A stretch of 64,000 bases of DNA from Flavobacterium selenitireducens (GCF_014748335.1 NZ_JAAVIY010000001.1:310001-374000); one strand, 5' to 3'. Positions 43,118 through 53,709 are shown, numbered from the stretch's first letter. The notes: generated by a model from the letters alone, not told the origin. Translations and numbers: made by a program.

Positions 43118-45895
43118 TTGAGAAAACTCTATTTTTTACTGCTGCTTGCAGGATTATCGGCTCACACGCAAAACTATCAGTTTGACGAGGCATTCAATCC
43201 GCTTAACAACCCGTCGTATTCCCAATACGTGGGCGTGAATGCCGTGCCCCTGACAACGGGAAAGTTTTATTCGGTCGATATCGGGTACAATACCGTAGAT
43301 TATAAAATCATGAGATTCAATGCAGACGGCAGTAAGGATGATACTTTCACTCCTATTGTTCCGCCTGCCGGATCGGGTTCTGCCAAGATTGCGGCCAATA
43401 GTTCCAATTCGGTCATTACGGTTCGCTTCGGCAACATCGCGATGTTTGATGCCAACGGGCAAGCCGTTCCAACATTCAACCCTCCGCTTTTAGAGCCACT
43501 CGGCGAATATTTTGACGATTTCCTACATGCCATTTATCAGAACGATGGTAAAATATTGCTGTACGGAACGCTGAAATCGGTAAACGGGACATTGAGTCGC
43601 GGCATGGCCAGGCTTAACGCAGACGGCTCGCTTGATACGTCATTTTCAGTAGGGACGGGTTTCAACCATTACGTTCACAGCGTGAAGCAAATGTCCAATG
43701 GCAAATATATTGTGGTTGGAAGATTCACGGCGTATAACGGCGTCGGTAAGTACAAAATACTGAGGCTTAACGCCGACGGCAGCCTCGACACAACATTCCA
43801 CAGCCCGGTCACCATTGGCACGGGCGGAAATGTAAACACGGGTTTTGACCATGAAATCCGCAATGTTGCCGTACAGGCAGACGGGAAGGTAATCACAACC
43901 GGAGGCATCTATTACCTGAACGGCACACTCTACAGCGGTGTAATCCGGCTCAACCAAAACGGCACACGCGACACCAGCTTTGTCATTCCGGTACAATACA
44001 AATCGGTTCTGTTCGACAATATAACGATTCTCCCCACCGGCGCAATACTGATAAATGCAGGCGTCGGAATTTTAAAGTTGACTACTACAGGCGCGCTTGA
44101 TCCGACATTTTTGCACAATATAAACTTCAAGCAAACTGGTGCGACCGCAGGCGACCGTAAAATGTATGAGCTCGCGGACGGAAAGATTTTGTACAACCGC
44201 ACCTATACCTCGAATAGCGGCATTACGCGTATGTTCATCCACCGGTTGCTCGCCAATGGCACGATGGATATGACCTTCAATCCCTCCAACGCCGGAAATG
44301 GCGGAATTTACGGCACATATTCCGCTGTTCCATATTCCGGCGGCAGTGCAGCGGCATTGTCGGACGGGAGATTGCTGATTTGGGGACGGAACACTTCATT
44401 CAACGACCAATCTTGCGGCAATGTCGCCAAACTTACGGAACAGGGCGAACTCGATCCATCGTTCAGCCTTGACACCCAGCTTACATTTACGAATGGGGCT
44501 TCCCTGACAAAAATAATCGAACAATCTGGCGGAAAAATAGTCGTGATGAGCAACGCGCAGCGCACCGCGACCGATGGCCCTCCGATTCCTTTGCCGGTAA
44601 TGCGGCTGTCGTCTGACGGAATGCTTGATCCCACATTTAACTTTACGTTTGCCAATACTTCCACCAAATTAGTTTCGACCTCAGGTGATAAACTTCTTGC
44701 GAGCGGTACCGGATCAGGGTTCGAGCAACCGGCACCATCCAGCGGTGGTTATCGTATCCTGAGATTCAATGCCGACGGATCGCCCGACGCGGGATTTAAC
44801 TGCCCGTGGATTCCGGCAGATGCGGGCTTGCGTATTTTGGGTGAGGTAAACGGTAAGATCTATTTGGTCGAGCTTTCGACATTTGTAACTTACTATAACC
44901 GTATCCACAGGCTCGACTCAGAAACCGGCGCATTGGACACGACGTTTCCGTTTACGGTTTGCCAAACCGCGTTTTTGCAGCCGGACGGAAAATTGCTTGT
45001 AAAACAAGGTGTGTCGGGAGCAGGCCCCATGTTTCGCAGATTGAACGGGGACGGAACCCTTGACCCATCTTTTCATCAAAGTCCGGTAAGCCATTACACG
45101 GTGTTTGCTTGTCTTGAAAACGGAAAAACAATCCTCGAGCTGCCGGTCGGCACTTCTGTTACGCTACCGTCAGCGTTCGACGGGCACGTTACCCAAGGGA
45201 TCGTCGTGCTCGATGAGAACGGGAATTTCGAACAGACGTTTTGTGATAAGAGAGATGTTAGCCTGTCGCTTCAATATTGTAAGAATCTGATAGTTTTCTA
45301 CGACGGGGAAACAATAGACGGCCATTCACAACACAGCATTGTGAGGTATTCAGACGGTGCATCGGACCTTGTACCCGCCCCTACCGGCGAGGCCAAACAG
45401 TCCTTTTCAACCGGCGCCACATTGGCCGACCTCGCGGTGACAGGCGAAAACATACAATGGTATTCTACCCAGAATATTTGCCTGTCCAATGTTACCGGCC
45501 GGAACGCAACTGCGAGTATTGTGGCTTCGAACGCGATCTTGCCAATTAGCACTTTACTTACCGACGGCACGACATATTTTGCCTCACAAACCGTTGATGG
45601 CGTCGAAAGCTTTTACCGGTTGGGAGTTACAGTGGAATCCCAGCTTTCTGCTCCGGATGCCGTTCGTAAAAATTTCATAATATACCCCAACCCTGCCGGG
45701 AACGAGTTGCACGTCGATTCTGAAGAAGGTATCGATCGCATTGAGATTCTGAATTTGCTCGGGAACCTGCTTTATTCGGCAAACGTTTCAGGAGGCAACG
45801 CGACCATTTCCACAGCGTCGCTTTCAACTGGGATTTACATCCTGAATGTCCATCGTAACGGGCAATCGCAACAGACAAAGTTCATAAAAAAATAA
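43118..45895 (+). CDS. Delta-60 repeat protein with type A T9SS sorting domain
   Basis: A ~925-residue secreted protein. The body (to ~residue 790) is a series of delta-60 units with the motif LNADGSLDTTF and variants about every 50-60 residues, predicted to build a beta-propeller-like surface domain. The C-terminal ~80 residues (NFIIYPNPAGNELHV, IEILNLLGNLLYSANV, STGIYILNV) are the type A Por sorting signal for T9SS export. I start at a TTG (43118), RKLYFLLLLAGLSAHTQ, which gives a clean signal peptide and lies after the promoter. An intrinsic terminator follows. Role unknown. Confidence 0.85.
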   Translation: MRKLYFLLLLAGLSAHTQNYQFDEAFNPLNNPSYSQYVGVNAVPLTTGKFYSVDIGYNTVDYKIMRFNADGSKDDTFTPIVPPAGSGSAKIAANSSNSVITVRFGNIAMFDANGQAVPTFNPPLLEPLGEYFDDFLHAIYQNDGKILLYGTLKSVNGTLSRGMARLNADGSLDTSFSVGTGFNHYVHSVKQMSNGKYIVVGRFTAYNGVGKYKILRLNADGSLDTTFHSPVTIGTGGNVNTGFDHEIRNVAVQADGKVITTGGIYYLNGTLYSGVIRLNQNGTRDTSFVIPVQYKSVLFDNITILPTGAILINAGVGILKLTTTGALDPTFLHNINFKQTGATAGDRKMYELADGKILYNRTYTSNSGITRMFIHRLLANGTMDMTFNPSNAGNGGIYGTYSAVPYSGGSAAALSDGRLLIWGRNTSFNDQSCGNVAKLTEQGELDPSFSLDTQLTFTNGASLTKIIEQSGGKIVVMSNAQRTATDGPPIPLPVMRLSSDGMLDPTFNFTFANTSTKLVSTSGDKLLASGTGSGFEQPAPSSGGYRILRFNADGSPDAGFNCPWIPADAGLRILGEVNGKIYLVELSTFVTYYNRIHRLDSETGALDTTFPFTVCQTAFLQPDGKLLVKQGVSGAGPMFRRLNGDGTLDPSFHQSPVSHYTVFACLENGKTILELPVGTSVTLPSAFDGHVTQGIVVLDENGNFEQTFCDKRDVSLSLQYCKNLIVFYDGETIDGHSQHSIVRYSDGASDLVPAPTGEAKQSFSTGATLADLAVTGENIQWYSTQNICLSNVTGRNATASIVASNAILPISTLLTDGTTYFASQTVDGVESFYRLGVTVESQLSAPDAVRKNFIIYPNPAGNELHVDSEEGIDRIEILNLLGNLLYSANVSGGNATISTASLSTGIYILNVHRNGQSQQTKFIKK

Positions 45896-45898
45896 AAA

Positions 45899-45927
45899 AA
45901 TCCCGATTCTAAAATCGGGATTTTTTT
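45899..45927. terminator. Bidirectional terminator
   Basis: AATCCCGATT (45899-45908), CTAA loop, AATCGGGATT (45913-45922), with a T run to the right and an A run to the left. It sits between the convergent delta-60 and ABC-F genes and can end both. Confidence 0.9.
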
Positions 45928-45987
45928 GTATCATATCATCACTGAAGCGATCAGAGCACCAGTTTTTGTTACCAGACAAAGTCGAAC

Positions 45988-46052
45988 TTCAAACTTTAAA
46001 CCTTAAACTTCAAACCTTAAACTTTAAACCTTAAACTTCAAACCTTAAAACC
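45988..46052. repeat. Heptamer array, AAACCTT/AAACTTC type
   Basis: About nine units (CTTCAAA, CTTTAAA, CCTTAAA variants) ending at CCTCTA, whose CTA (46054-46056) is the reverse complement of the ABC-F TAG stop. Same heptamer class as at 5621 and 11970. Confidence 0.85.
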
Positions 46053-46053
46053 T

Positions 46054-47685
<1,632 letters not shown>

Positions 47686-47828
47686 TTAAAAAATGTTGCG
47701 CAAAAGTAGCAAAAAAAACGCGGCTAACCTTTATCGCAACCCGCTAAAAATGGGCAAATTACATTTAACTATGCCTTAACAAATTCTTTAAGTCCGCGCG
47801 CATATTTTTGTTGCACATCCCTTGATTT

Positions 47829-49274
47829 ATGCCAGATTTGAAAGTGTTTCGCACATTAGCCGTTTTGTGCGCCCCAATGTTGATGATGATGTCGTGTGAC
47901 AAGAAGTACGGACGCAAGGATTACACCGCTTATTTTGGAGGCGAAGTGCAAAATCCGGTGACGCGTTACGTGTTATTTTGCAAGGACGGACAAGTGATGG
48001 ACACGATTCCGCTCAAAAGCGACAATACTTTTTTCAAGACGTTCGATTCACTTGCTCCCGGATTGTATTCGTTCCGACACGACCCGGAATACCAATATGT
48101 CTATTTCGACAAAAACGACAGCCTGATGGTGCGCGTCAATGCCCGCGATTTCGATGAGTCGATCGTTTTTTGCGGACGGGGCGACCAAAAGAACAATTTC
48201 CTGATGGAAATGTACCTGCGCAACGAATCCGATAAAAACCAATTTTACCCTATCTTCGACCTTGACGTAAAAGGTTTTGAAAAGGCTACCGATTCTTCGT
48301 ATTTGGCATCCCAGGCGTTTTACGAGAAGAAAAAGTCCGAGATCCAATGGAATGAAGACTTCGACAAGTTCGCCAAGGCGGCGCTCGATTTCCACCATTT
48401 CGCCAAGAAGGAAATTTATCCGACGGTCCACCGCGTGCGAACCGGCCAGGATCTTACCGACGAAATCCCGGAGTCGTATTACGCCTTCCGAAAAGACGTC
48501 GATTTCAACGACAAAGAATTGTCCGCATATGCGCCCTATTTGAATTATTTGTCCCATATGCTGGGAAATATGGCTGCCATCAACTATCACAACCACTTCA
48601 CCGAGGCCGATCTCGCGCTCAAGACCAACATCAACAAAATCCAGATCGCCGATACGCTGATAAAGGATGAAAAAGTCAAGAACGTCATCCTGAACAATAT
48701 TGCGTTCACCTATTTGCTCGAAGACCAGAATATCGAGAACAATCATAAGTTCCTGGAGATTTTCCACAAGTATTCGACCGATGACGACAAGAAAAACGAG
48801 ATCAGCAAAATCGGACAGGCGATCCAACGTCTGAAAACAGGAAGCACGCTGCCGGAAGTGGATCTCGTCGGCCTCGACGGGAAAACGATCGCTTCAGGCT
48901 CATTCACAGGCAAAAAGACCGTATTCTTTTGCTGGACGGAAAAACTTGAATCGCATTTTACCGCGGCGCATAAAAAGGTAATGGACTTTAAAATGCGTCA
49001 TCCCGAATACCAGTTCGTCGCAGTCAACGTCGACGACGATCCCGAGAAATGGGCCGAAATCCTTTCCCAATATAGATTTCCCGGCGTCCTGGAAACCCGT
49101 TGTTCCGATTTCGAGGATGTGAAGGACAAATGGGCGATCACCAAGATTCACCGCACGATAATCGTAAATGCGGACGGCACGATCAGGAATGCGTTCGCCA
49201 ACCTCTTTGATGTTAATTTCGAAAAAGAACTCGAAGACGGTTCTTTTGAACACGCTGTAACAATCAATAATTAA
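47829..49274 (+). CDS. Thioredoxin-fold (TlpA-like) lipoprotein lacking the CxxC pair
   Basis: A 481-residue lipoprotein (MMMSC lipobox, Cys23). Residues ~30-330 are a helical and beta N-terminal region typical of Bacteroidota DUF4369-like TlpA proteins. Residues ~340-475 have the thioredoxin/AhpC-TSA pattern: GSTLPEVDLVGLDGKTIASG, KKTVFFCWTEKLESHF, YQFVAVNVDDDPEKW, and IHRTIIVNADGTI with the cis-Pro strand altered. The redox motif is FCWTEK, one Cys only, so disulfide chemistry is unlikely. A TATTTTTG -7 box lies at 47803-47810. Confidence 0.82.
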   Translation: MPDLKVFRTLAVLCAPMLMMMSCDKKYGRKDYTAYFGGEVQNPVTRYVLFCKDGQVMDTIPLKSDNTFFKTFDSLAPGLYSFRHDPEYQYVYFDKNDSLMVRVNARDFDESIVFCGRGDQKNNFLMEMYLRNESDKNQFYPIFDLDVKGFEKATDSSYLASQAFYEKKKSEIQWNEDFDKFAKAALDFHHFAKKEIYPTVHRVRTGQDLTDEIPESYYAFRKDVDFNDKELSAYAPYLNYLSHMLGNMAAINYHNHFTEADLALKTNINKIQIADTLIKDEKVKNVILNNIAFTYLLEDQNIENNHKFLEIFHKYSTDDDKKNEISKIGQAIQRLKTGSTLPEVDLVGLDGKTIASGSFTGKKTVFFCWTEKLESHFTAAHKKVMDFKMRHPEYQFVAVNVDDDPEKWAEILSQYRFPGVLETRCSDFEDVKDKWAITKIHRTIIVNADGTIRNAFANLFDVNFEKELEDGSFEHAVTINN

Positions 49275-49360
49275 TAATTGTATTACATCAGGGTGTGTTT
49301 TGCGCTGTCAGTTATTAGTTAGCGTGAAAAATTTTGGAGTATAAAACTAATCCTGACATT

Positions 49361-49678
49361 ATGAAGAAAATTACACTGTTACTGCCGATCATCGTCGTTT
49401 CGTTTTTTTGTCAGGGACAAGTCCCAGTGCATTCGGAATCGTTATTGGATAAAAAAATCAGGTTCACCTCTTTACCGTCAGCCAAAACAGAAAATGTTTT
49501 TAAAACTCGGGCGGAAATCGAAAAAACTCATAAGGTGGTAGCGGTCATGCCTTATGAAAATTTAGGTACGACAAAATTCAAACTTCAGCTGCAGAGCGCC
49601 GAAAAAGGAACATTTTATTACGACTACGATCCAAGATACGACCAACGCTATATTTTGGACGTTGTTGGAAGTTTATAA
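49361..49678 (+). CDS. Small secreted protein of unknown function
   Basis: A 105-residue protein starting MKKITLLLPIIVVSFF with cleavage after CQGQ. The mature part (PVHSESLLDKKIRFTSLPSAKTENVF; KGTFYYDYDPRYDQRYIL) has no motif I recognise. The apparent upstream start at 49334 is a TTG that would hide the signal peptide. A terminator follows 60 bp after the stop. Confidence 0.65.
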   Translation: MKKITLLLPIIVVSFFCQGQVPVHSESLLDKKIRFTSLPSAKTENVFKTRAEIEKTHKVVAVMPYENLGTTKFKLQLQSAEKGTFYYDYDPRYDQRYILDVVGSL

Positions 49679-49738
49679 CCAGGCATGACGAGGTCCGAAC
49701 CTACCTATCGGCACCATCATCCTCAAAGCAAAAACAAA

Positions 49739-49766
49739 AAGGCAGATTCTGATGAATCTGCCTTTT
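49739..49766. terminator. Bidirectional terminator
   Basis: AAGGCAGATT (49739-49748), CTGATG loop, AATCTGCCTT (49755-49764) with TTTT to the right and AAAAAC to the left, between the small secreted gene and the convergent transaldolase gene. Confidence 0.85.
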
Positions 49767-49808
49767 CACTTTCCCAATAATTATTAATTGTTGATTCTCA
49801 ATTATCAA

Positions 49809-50468
49809 TTACGATTTATTTCCTTTTTGGTAGTCAGCCACAAATTGCGCCAAACCAATGTCCGTCAACGGATGCTTGAGCAACCCGAGGATAGCCGACA
49901 AAGGCCCGGTCATCACGTCCGCACCGATCTTCGCGCAATTTACGATATGCATCGTGTTGCGAACCGAGGCCGCAAGGATTTCGGTCTCATAACCGTAGTT
50001 GTCATAGATTTCGCGGATTTCGGCAATCAGGTTCAAACCGTCCGTCGAAATATCGTCCAAACGCCCGATGAAAGGCGAAACGTAGGTCGCTCCGGCTTTC
50101 GCAGCCAAAAGCGCCTGTCCCGGAGAGAACACCAACGTAACGTTCACTTTTATCCCTTTGCTGGAAAAATATTTACAGGCGCGGACGCCGTCCTTGGTCA
50201 TTGGCAATTTCACCACGATGCGCTCGTGAAGTTCGGCAAGTTCCTCCCCTTCCCTTATCATGCCGTCATAGTCGACCGAATTGACTTCCGCACTCACGTC
50301 GCCATCCGAAATATTGCAGATGTCGACATAGTGCTTGAGGATGTTGTTCGTTCCCGTGATGCCTTCCTTAGCCATAAGCGAAGGGTTCGTCGTCACGCCG
50401 TCGAGCACGCCAAGTTCCTGGGCTGCCTTGATTTCACTGAGATTAGCGGTATCGATAAAAAATTTCAT
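49809..50468 (-). CDS. fsa: Transaldolase of the fructose-6-phosphate aldolase (TalC/MipB) type
   Basis: A 219-residue Schiff-base aldolase. [12 protein letters not shown] at the N-terminus, [13 protein letters not shown] (~24-36), the lysine in IVVKLPMT (Lys87), [20 protein letters not shown] and [12 protein letters not shown] are all family motifs. This small type provides the transaldolase step of the pentose phosphate pathway in Bacteroidota; some homologues instead act as F6P aldolases. Length and motifs do not separate the two. Monocistronic, with a downstream terminator. Confidence 0.94.
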   Translation of the reverse strand: MKFFIDTANLSEIKAAQELGVLDGVTTNPSLMAKEGITGTNNILKHYVDICNISDGDVSAEVNSVDYDGMIREGEELAELHERIVVKLPMTKDGVRACKYFSSKGIKVNVTLVFSPGQALLAAKAGATYVSPFIGRLDDISTDGLNLIAEIREIYDNYGYETEILAASVRNTMHIVNCAKIGADVMTGPLSAILGLLKHPLTDIGLAQFVADYQKGNKS

Positions 50469-50544
50469 ATATAAGAAGATTATTGTGTGTTTATATTTGG
50501 GCGTTACGGCGGCTGTCTTTCATTTGGGTCAATCAACCTCCGGA

Positions 50545-50640
50545 TTTGCCGCCGTCGGGCTTTCCACTGCTATCGGTTTTGCGGCCTCCGCTGCGCTGCG
50601 GCCGCAAAACCAATATCCGTTGCAATCCCTAACGCGTACT
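50545..50640. repeat. Palindromic intergenic element
   Basis: A perfect 12-bp inverted repeat GGTTTTGCGGCC (50575-50586) / GGCCGCAAAACC (50600-50611) with a 13-nt GC-rich loop, flanked by CGGGCTTTCCACTGCTATC on the left and AATATCCGTTGCAATCCC on the right. The flanks resemble the conserved ends of a repeat family I recall from Flavobacteriaceae intergenic regions and relate to the element at 9131-9285. It sits upstream of transaldolase and downstream of the SDR gene. Confidence 0.65.
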
Positions 50641-50706
50641 GCGAAAGTACGACATATTTCCCAACCGATACCAATGGCAACAACACCTCACAAAAACGCA
50701 TTTCAC

Positions 50707-51507
50707 TTACAGTCGATAGTGTTTCATCAGCATCTTTTCGTACGTTTTATCGGGAAGGATACGCTTCAACACGATAGAGAACTTCGATAAGAAAGGCCCT
50801 ACCTTATAATGTATCTTCGGATCTGGCGTGTTGATGATCTTCTCGATCTCATACGCTACCATTACGGGATCGTCACCGCCGCTTACCTGCTGGTTGATCA
50901 GCTCAAGCGTTCGCCCATAGACTTCGGCATAAGCCGACGCAGGCGACAGTTCGGTGTAATAACGCCTTGAGGCAATATCGGTTGCGAATTCCCCGGGCGC
51001 CAGGTTGCACACTTTTATACCGAACGGCCTGACTTCCATGCGAATGGCTTCCGATAGCAGTTCCAAAGCGCCCTTCGAAGCGGAATACGCGGCCCTAAAC
51101 GGCAATCCCGTATAACCCGCAATCGAGGTGATGTTGACGATATGCCCCGCCCCTTGCCTTCTCATATGCGGAATCACAGCTTTCATGACCTCTACCGGAC
51201 CGAAAAGATTCGTCTCGAAATGCTTTCGTATCTCGTCTCCCGGAATTTCTTCCAGCGGCCCCATGATGCCAACGCCGGCATTGTTGACCAGGACGTCGAT
51301 ACGGCCGGCGATTTCGATAACTTTCCCAACGCAACGTCCTATCGTTTCGGGTTGGTTGAGATCAAGCGCCAGCAACGGAAATGGGGAATTCAACACCTTT
51401 TCCGGATGGCGGCTCGTGCCAAAAACGTTGTATCCTTTGTGAAAAAGGTATTCACCTATCGCTTTTCCAAGCCCCGACGAAGCGCCGGTAATCAATATGG
51501 TTTTCAT
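50707..51507 (-). CDS. Short-chain dehydrogenase/reductase
   Basis: A 266-residue classical SDR: cofactor motif TGASSGLGKAIG (7-18), NNAGVG (75-80), catalytic Ser128 (NITSIAGY), Tyr141 and Lys145 (YSASKGALE). The basic residues after strand 2 (TSRHPEK) suggest NADP(H). C-terminal region YKVGPFLSKFSIVLKRILPDKTYEKML is like those of membrane-associated or lipid-active SDRs. Substrate unknown. Stands alone. Confidence 0.9.
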   Translation of the reverse strand: MKTILITGASSGLGKAIGEYLFHKGYNVFGTSRHPEKVLNSPFPLLALDLNQPETIGRCVGKVIEIAGRIDVLVNNAGVGIMGPLEEIPGDEIRKHFETNLFGPVEVMKAVIPHMRRQGAGHIVNITSIAGYTGLPFRAAYSASKGALELLSEAIRMEVRPFGIKVCNLAPGEFATDIASRRYYTELSPASAYAEVYGRTLELINQQVSGGDDPVMVAYEIEKIINTPDPKIHYKVGPFLSKFSIVLKRILPDKTYEKMLMKHYRL

Positions 51508-51600
51508 TGCCTCATAGAGTTTTCCTATCGCAAAAGTCCGAATAATTTTCTAGAAATGCCTTTATTGGCTGCTCTCTTAGAAATACACATTTAACTTTTT

Positions 51601-51646
51601 TTACAGAAAATCTGTAACGAAGGTCGGTTTGGCAATTTTAAATTTG
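51601..51646 (+). promoter_or_regulatory. Palindromic operator-like site and -7 box before the PUR-domain gene
   Basis: TTACAGA-AAA-TCTGTAA (51601-51617), a perfect 17-bp palindrome, lies 21 bp upstream of a perfect -7 box TAAATTTG (51639-51646). It covers the -33 region, where no TTTG is found. T-run polarity rules out a terminator. Confidence 0.5.
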
Positions 51647-51672
51647 GCACAAGACACCTGAATTTTTAAGCC

Positions 51673-51918
51673 ATGTCCAACAAAGAAATCTTTACCAAAA
51701 AAATCAAAGCGGGTTCGCGCACGTATTTTTTCGATATCCAGGAAAGCAAATCGGGCGACCTTTACCTTAGAATTTCCGAAAGCCAAAGGCAAAATGCAAA
51801 ATTTGAGCACCGCAGGGTCATGGTATTCGAGGAAAACGTCGACAATTTTGTGGAAATGCTCAACTATGCGTTCCGGAAATTCAAATCGTTTCAGTCAAAA
51901 AAAACCAAGGCGAACTAG
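51673..51918 (+). CDS. PUR-alpha-like ssDNA/RNA-binding protein (DUF3276)
   Basis: An 81-residue single-domain protein. KEIFTKKIKAGSRTYFFDIQESKSGDLYLRISESQR with the following strand HRRVMVFEENVDNFVEMLNYAF matches the PC4-like PUR fold found in all Bacteroidota (DUF3276) and in the Borrelia regulator BpuR. It is expected to bind single-stranded nucleic acid, possibly dimerising; targets are unknown. Basic C-terminal tail QSKKTKAN. A palindrome in its promoter suggests regulation. Monocistronic. Confidence 0.88.
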   Translation: MSNKEIFTKKIKAGSRTYFFDIQESKSGDLYLRISESQRQNAKFEHRRVMVFEENVDNFVEMLNYAFRKFKSFQSKKTKAN

Positions 51919-52326
51919 AAGAATTCTGTTCAGGAAACCGTTTCAGTCTCACGATTCGCTGCCTGTCTAATCAGACTCGCACCTTCCTAACATAAACTAA
52001 GGCTTAAAACAAGTAAGGCCAGAAAATCCGTGACGTTTTGAGCAACATTCCACACGGCGGTAGTCAGCCGGGTGATTGGCCGATCAGAAATCATTGGCCG
52101 TCGGTTTTATACTGGGGATGCGCATCCGGCATACGCCCTGATTCCAGTAAGGTATGACGTAACTGCAAAATAAAAATCGGATCAGGTTGGGAGTTTGAAA
52201 GGCTAAGTTGCACTTTCCGGTTGGTGTCGCGACTTTTTGAGCCGATGTGACCAGCGTTCCCGCACACTGCTACGGCATAAAACAAAAAATCCCCAAAAAG
52301 GAGATCTCTAAATAAAAGAAAAAAAT
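51919..52326. other. Intergenic region with no recognised gene
   Basis: About 400 bp between the PUR gene and the SRP RNA. Noted: two copies of ATTGGCCG (52073-52101 region) and a 12-bp palindrome GGATGCGCATCC (52116-52127). The minus-strand frame across this part runs through the SRP RNA and is not protein-like. Confidence 0.5.
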
Positions 52327-52420
52327 GGCAAGCGACCTGCGTCGCACCGCTACAACCACATACCCTTGCTATGTTCCCATCCTGGGGGATTCTGCAGGAG
52401 CTGGTCGCGCAGGACTTGCC
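52327..52420 (-). ncRNA. ffs: Signal recognition particle RNA (4.5S-like)
   Basis: RNA scaffold of the SRP. On the minus strand the helix-8 core reads CAGG-AUG-GGAA-CAU-AGCA, the canonical asymmetric/symmetric loop and GGAA tetraloop (E. coli: CAGG-UCC-GGAA-GGA-AGCA) with a compensatory stem. The ends pair as GGCAAG/CTTGCC and CCTGCG/CGCAGG, giving ~94 nt. A T-rich stretch (ATTTTTTTCTTTTATTT) follows the 3' end as terminator. Confidence 0.88.
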
Positions 52421-52424
52421 GTTG

Positions 52425-52455
52425 CAAATATACAATCTTTTCGTATTTTCGCAAG
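52425..52455 (-). promoter_or_regulatory. Promoter of the SRP RNA gene
   Basis: On the minus strand CTTG (52452-52455), 19-bp spacer, TATATTTG (52425-52432), a perfect -7 box. The implied start at ~52420 equals the 5' end of the terminal stem. Confidence 0.75.
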
Positions 52456-52510
52456 TGAGCCACGTCAATAAATACGGTATGTGCGCCCTAAATCTGAAAA
52501 AAAAACTGAT

Positions 52511-53560
52511 ATGAAGTATAACGTTTTGGCTGCCATGTTTTTAGCTCTGGCAATGAACAGTTGCGACAATCCGAAACCGGGCGAAAAATTTTTCTCTTTC
52601 GACGATTCAAAGTTTAAGTCTACTTACAAAAACGGTGAAAACGTGTCGCTCGGGATCGAAAATCCGCAGGGAAAAGCCATCGACAGCATCGCGTATTTCG
52701 TCAATGGGAAAAGGACAGCTTCCGTTAAAGGTGGTGCAAAATCCGAATATGTGCTTACTAATGCCAAATTCGGATACCAAAACCTGAAAGCCATCGTCTA
52801 TTTCGAAGGGGAAACTATCGGGCAGGAAATCGAAAGCCGTGTCGAAGTCGTTTCACATATTGAGCCCAGACTATTGAATTATACCGTCGTGCGCACCTAT
52901 CCCCACGATACGGTTTCGTTCACCGAAGGCCTCGAATTTTACAACAATTCTTTATACGAAAGCACCGGGCAAAACGGCAAATCCTATGTGCGGAAAGTCG
53001 ATTTGGCGACGGGAAAGGCATTGCTGCAAGCCGATCTCGAACAGCAGTATTTCGGCGAAGGCATCACCATTGTCAACCACCAGCTTTTTTACCTTACCTG
53101 GCAGTCGAACGTCGGTTTTATCTATGATCCCGAAACGCTAAAGCGCGTGAGCACATTTTCTTACGACAAAAAAATCGAAGGCTGGGGCATGACCAACGAT
53201 GGAAAGGTCATCTATCAATCGGATGGAACCGAAAAAATCTGGACGATGGATCCAAAAACCCAAAAAATGCTCGATTTCGTCAATGTCTACTCGACCTCAG
53301 GCAAGATCAAGAGCGTGAACGAGCTAGAATATGTGGATGGGAAAATTTACGGCAATATTTGGCAAAAGGATGCCCTTGCGGTGATCGATCCGAAAACCGG
53401 AGCGGTCGAAGCTATCGTAAATCTCGTGAATTTGCGAAAGGAACTCAAAAATCCCGCGTCGGAAGTGCTCAACGGAATCGCCTACAATAAAAAGACCAAC
53501 ACTTTTTTTGTGACGGGCAAGAATTGGGATAAGATGTTCGAGATAAAGATTTTCGAGTAA
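52511..53560 (+). CDS. Glutamine cyclotransferase-family lipoprotein
   Basis: A 349-residue lipoprotein (MKYNVLAAMF start; lipobox AMNSC, Cys18). After an Ig-like N-terminal part (~25-115) comes a five-bladed propeller of the glutaminyl cyclotransferase family (~120-349): SFTEGLEFYNNSLYESTGQNG, FGEGITIVNHQLFYLTWQ, EGWGMTNDGKVIYQSDGT, VNELEYVDGKIYGNIWQ and LNGIAYNKKTNTFFVTGKNW. The plant-type enzyme converts N-terminal Gln to pyroglutamate. T9SS cargo frequently begins with Gln after signal cleavage (SAQ, WAQ), so this could be the maturation enzyme for such proteins, an inference. Terminator downstream. Confidence 0.92.
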   Translation: MKYNVLAAMFLALAMNSCDNPKPGEKFFSFDDSKFKSTYKNGENVSLGIENPQGKAIDSIAYFVNGKRTASVKGGAKSEYVLTNAKFGYQNLKAIVYFEGETIGQEIESRVEVVSHIEPRLLNYTVVRTYPHDTVSFTEGLEFYNNSLYESTGQNGKSYVRKVDLATGKALLQADLEQQYFGEGITIVNHQLFYLTWQSNVGFIYDPETLKRVSTFSYDKKIEGWGMTNDGKVIYQSDGTEKIWTMDPKTQKMLDFVNVYSTSGKIKSVNELEYVDGKIYGNIWQKDALAVIDPKTGAVEAIVNLVNLRKELKNPASEVLNGIAYNKKTNTFFVTGKNWDKMFEIKIFE

Positions 53561-53636
53561 CTGATGATCGAACGTATGACCGGCTGCTGAACAAGTAATG
53601 AAAGCCAAAAACCAATGTGGAACGCTACAAAGCACA

Positions 53637-53663
53637 AAAGCAGGTTAAGAGCCTGCTTTTTTT
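53637..53663 (+). terminator. Terminator of the glutamine cyclotransferase gene
   Basis: AAAGCAGG (53637-53644) pairs with CCTGCTTT (53652-53659) over a 7-nt loop, with seven T ending at 53663. Confidence 0.9.
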
Positions 53664-53709
53664 GTACGTAAATGCGTAATTTATCGTTAGTTGATTAAAA
53701 TTGTGAACC

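Noticed and set aside
51601..51617. TTACAGA/TCTGTAA palindrome as an intrinsic terminator
   Set aside because: The T run is on the wrong side for the plus strand and gives A on the minus strand; the SDR gene also points the other way.
52091..52468. Minus-strand 125-residue frame downstream of the PUR-domain gene
   Set aside because: It runs through the SRP RNA and its promoter and has no domain.
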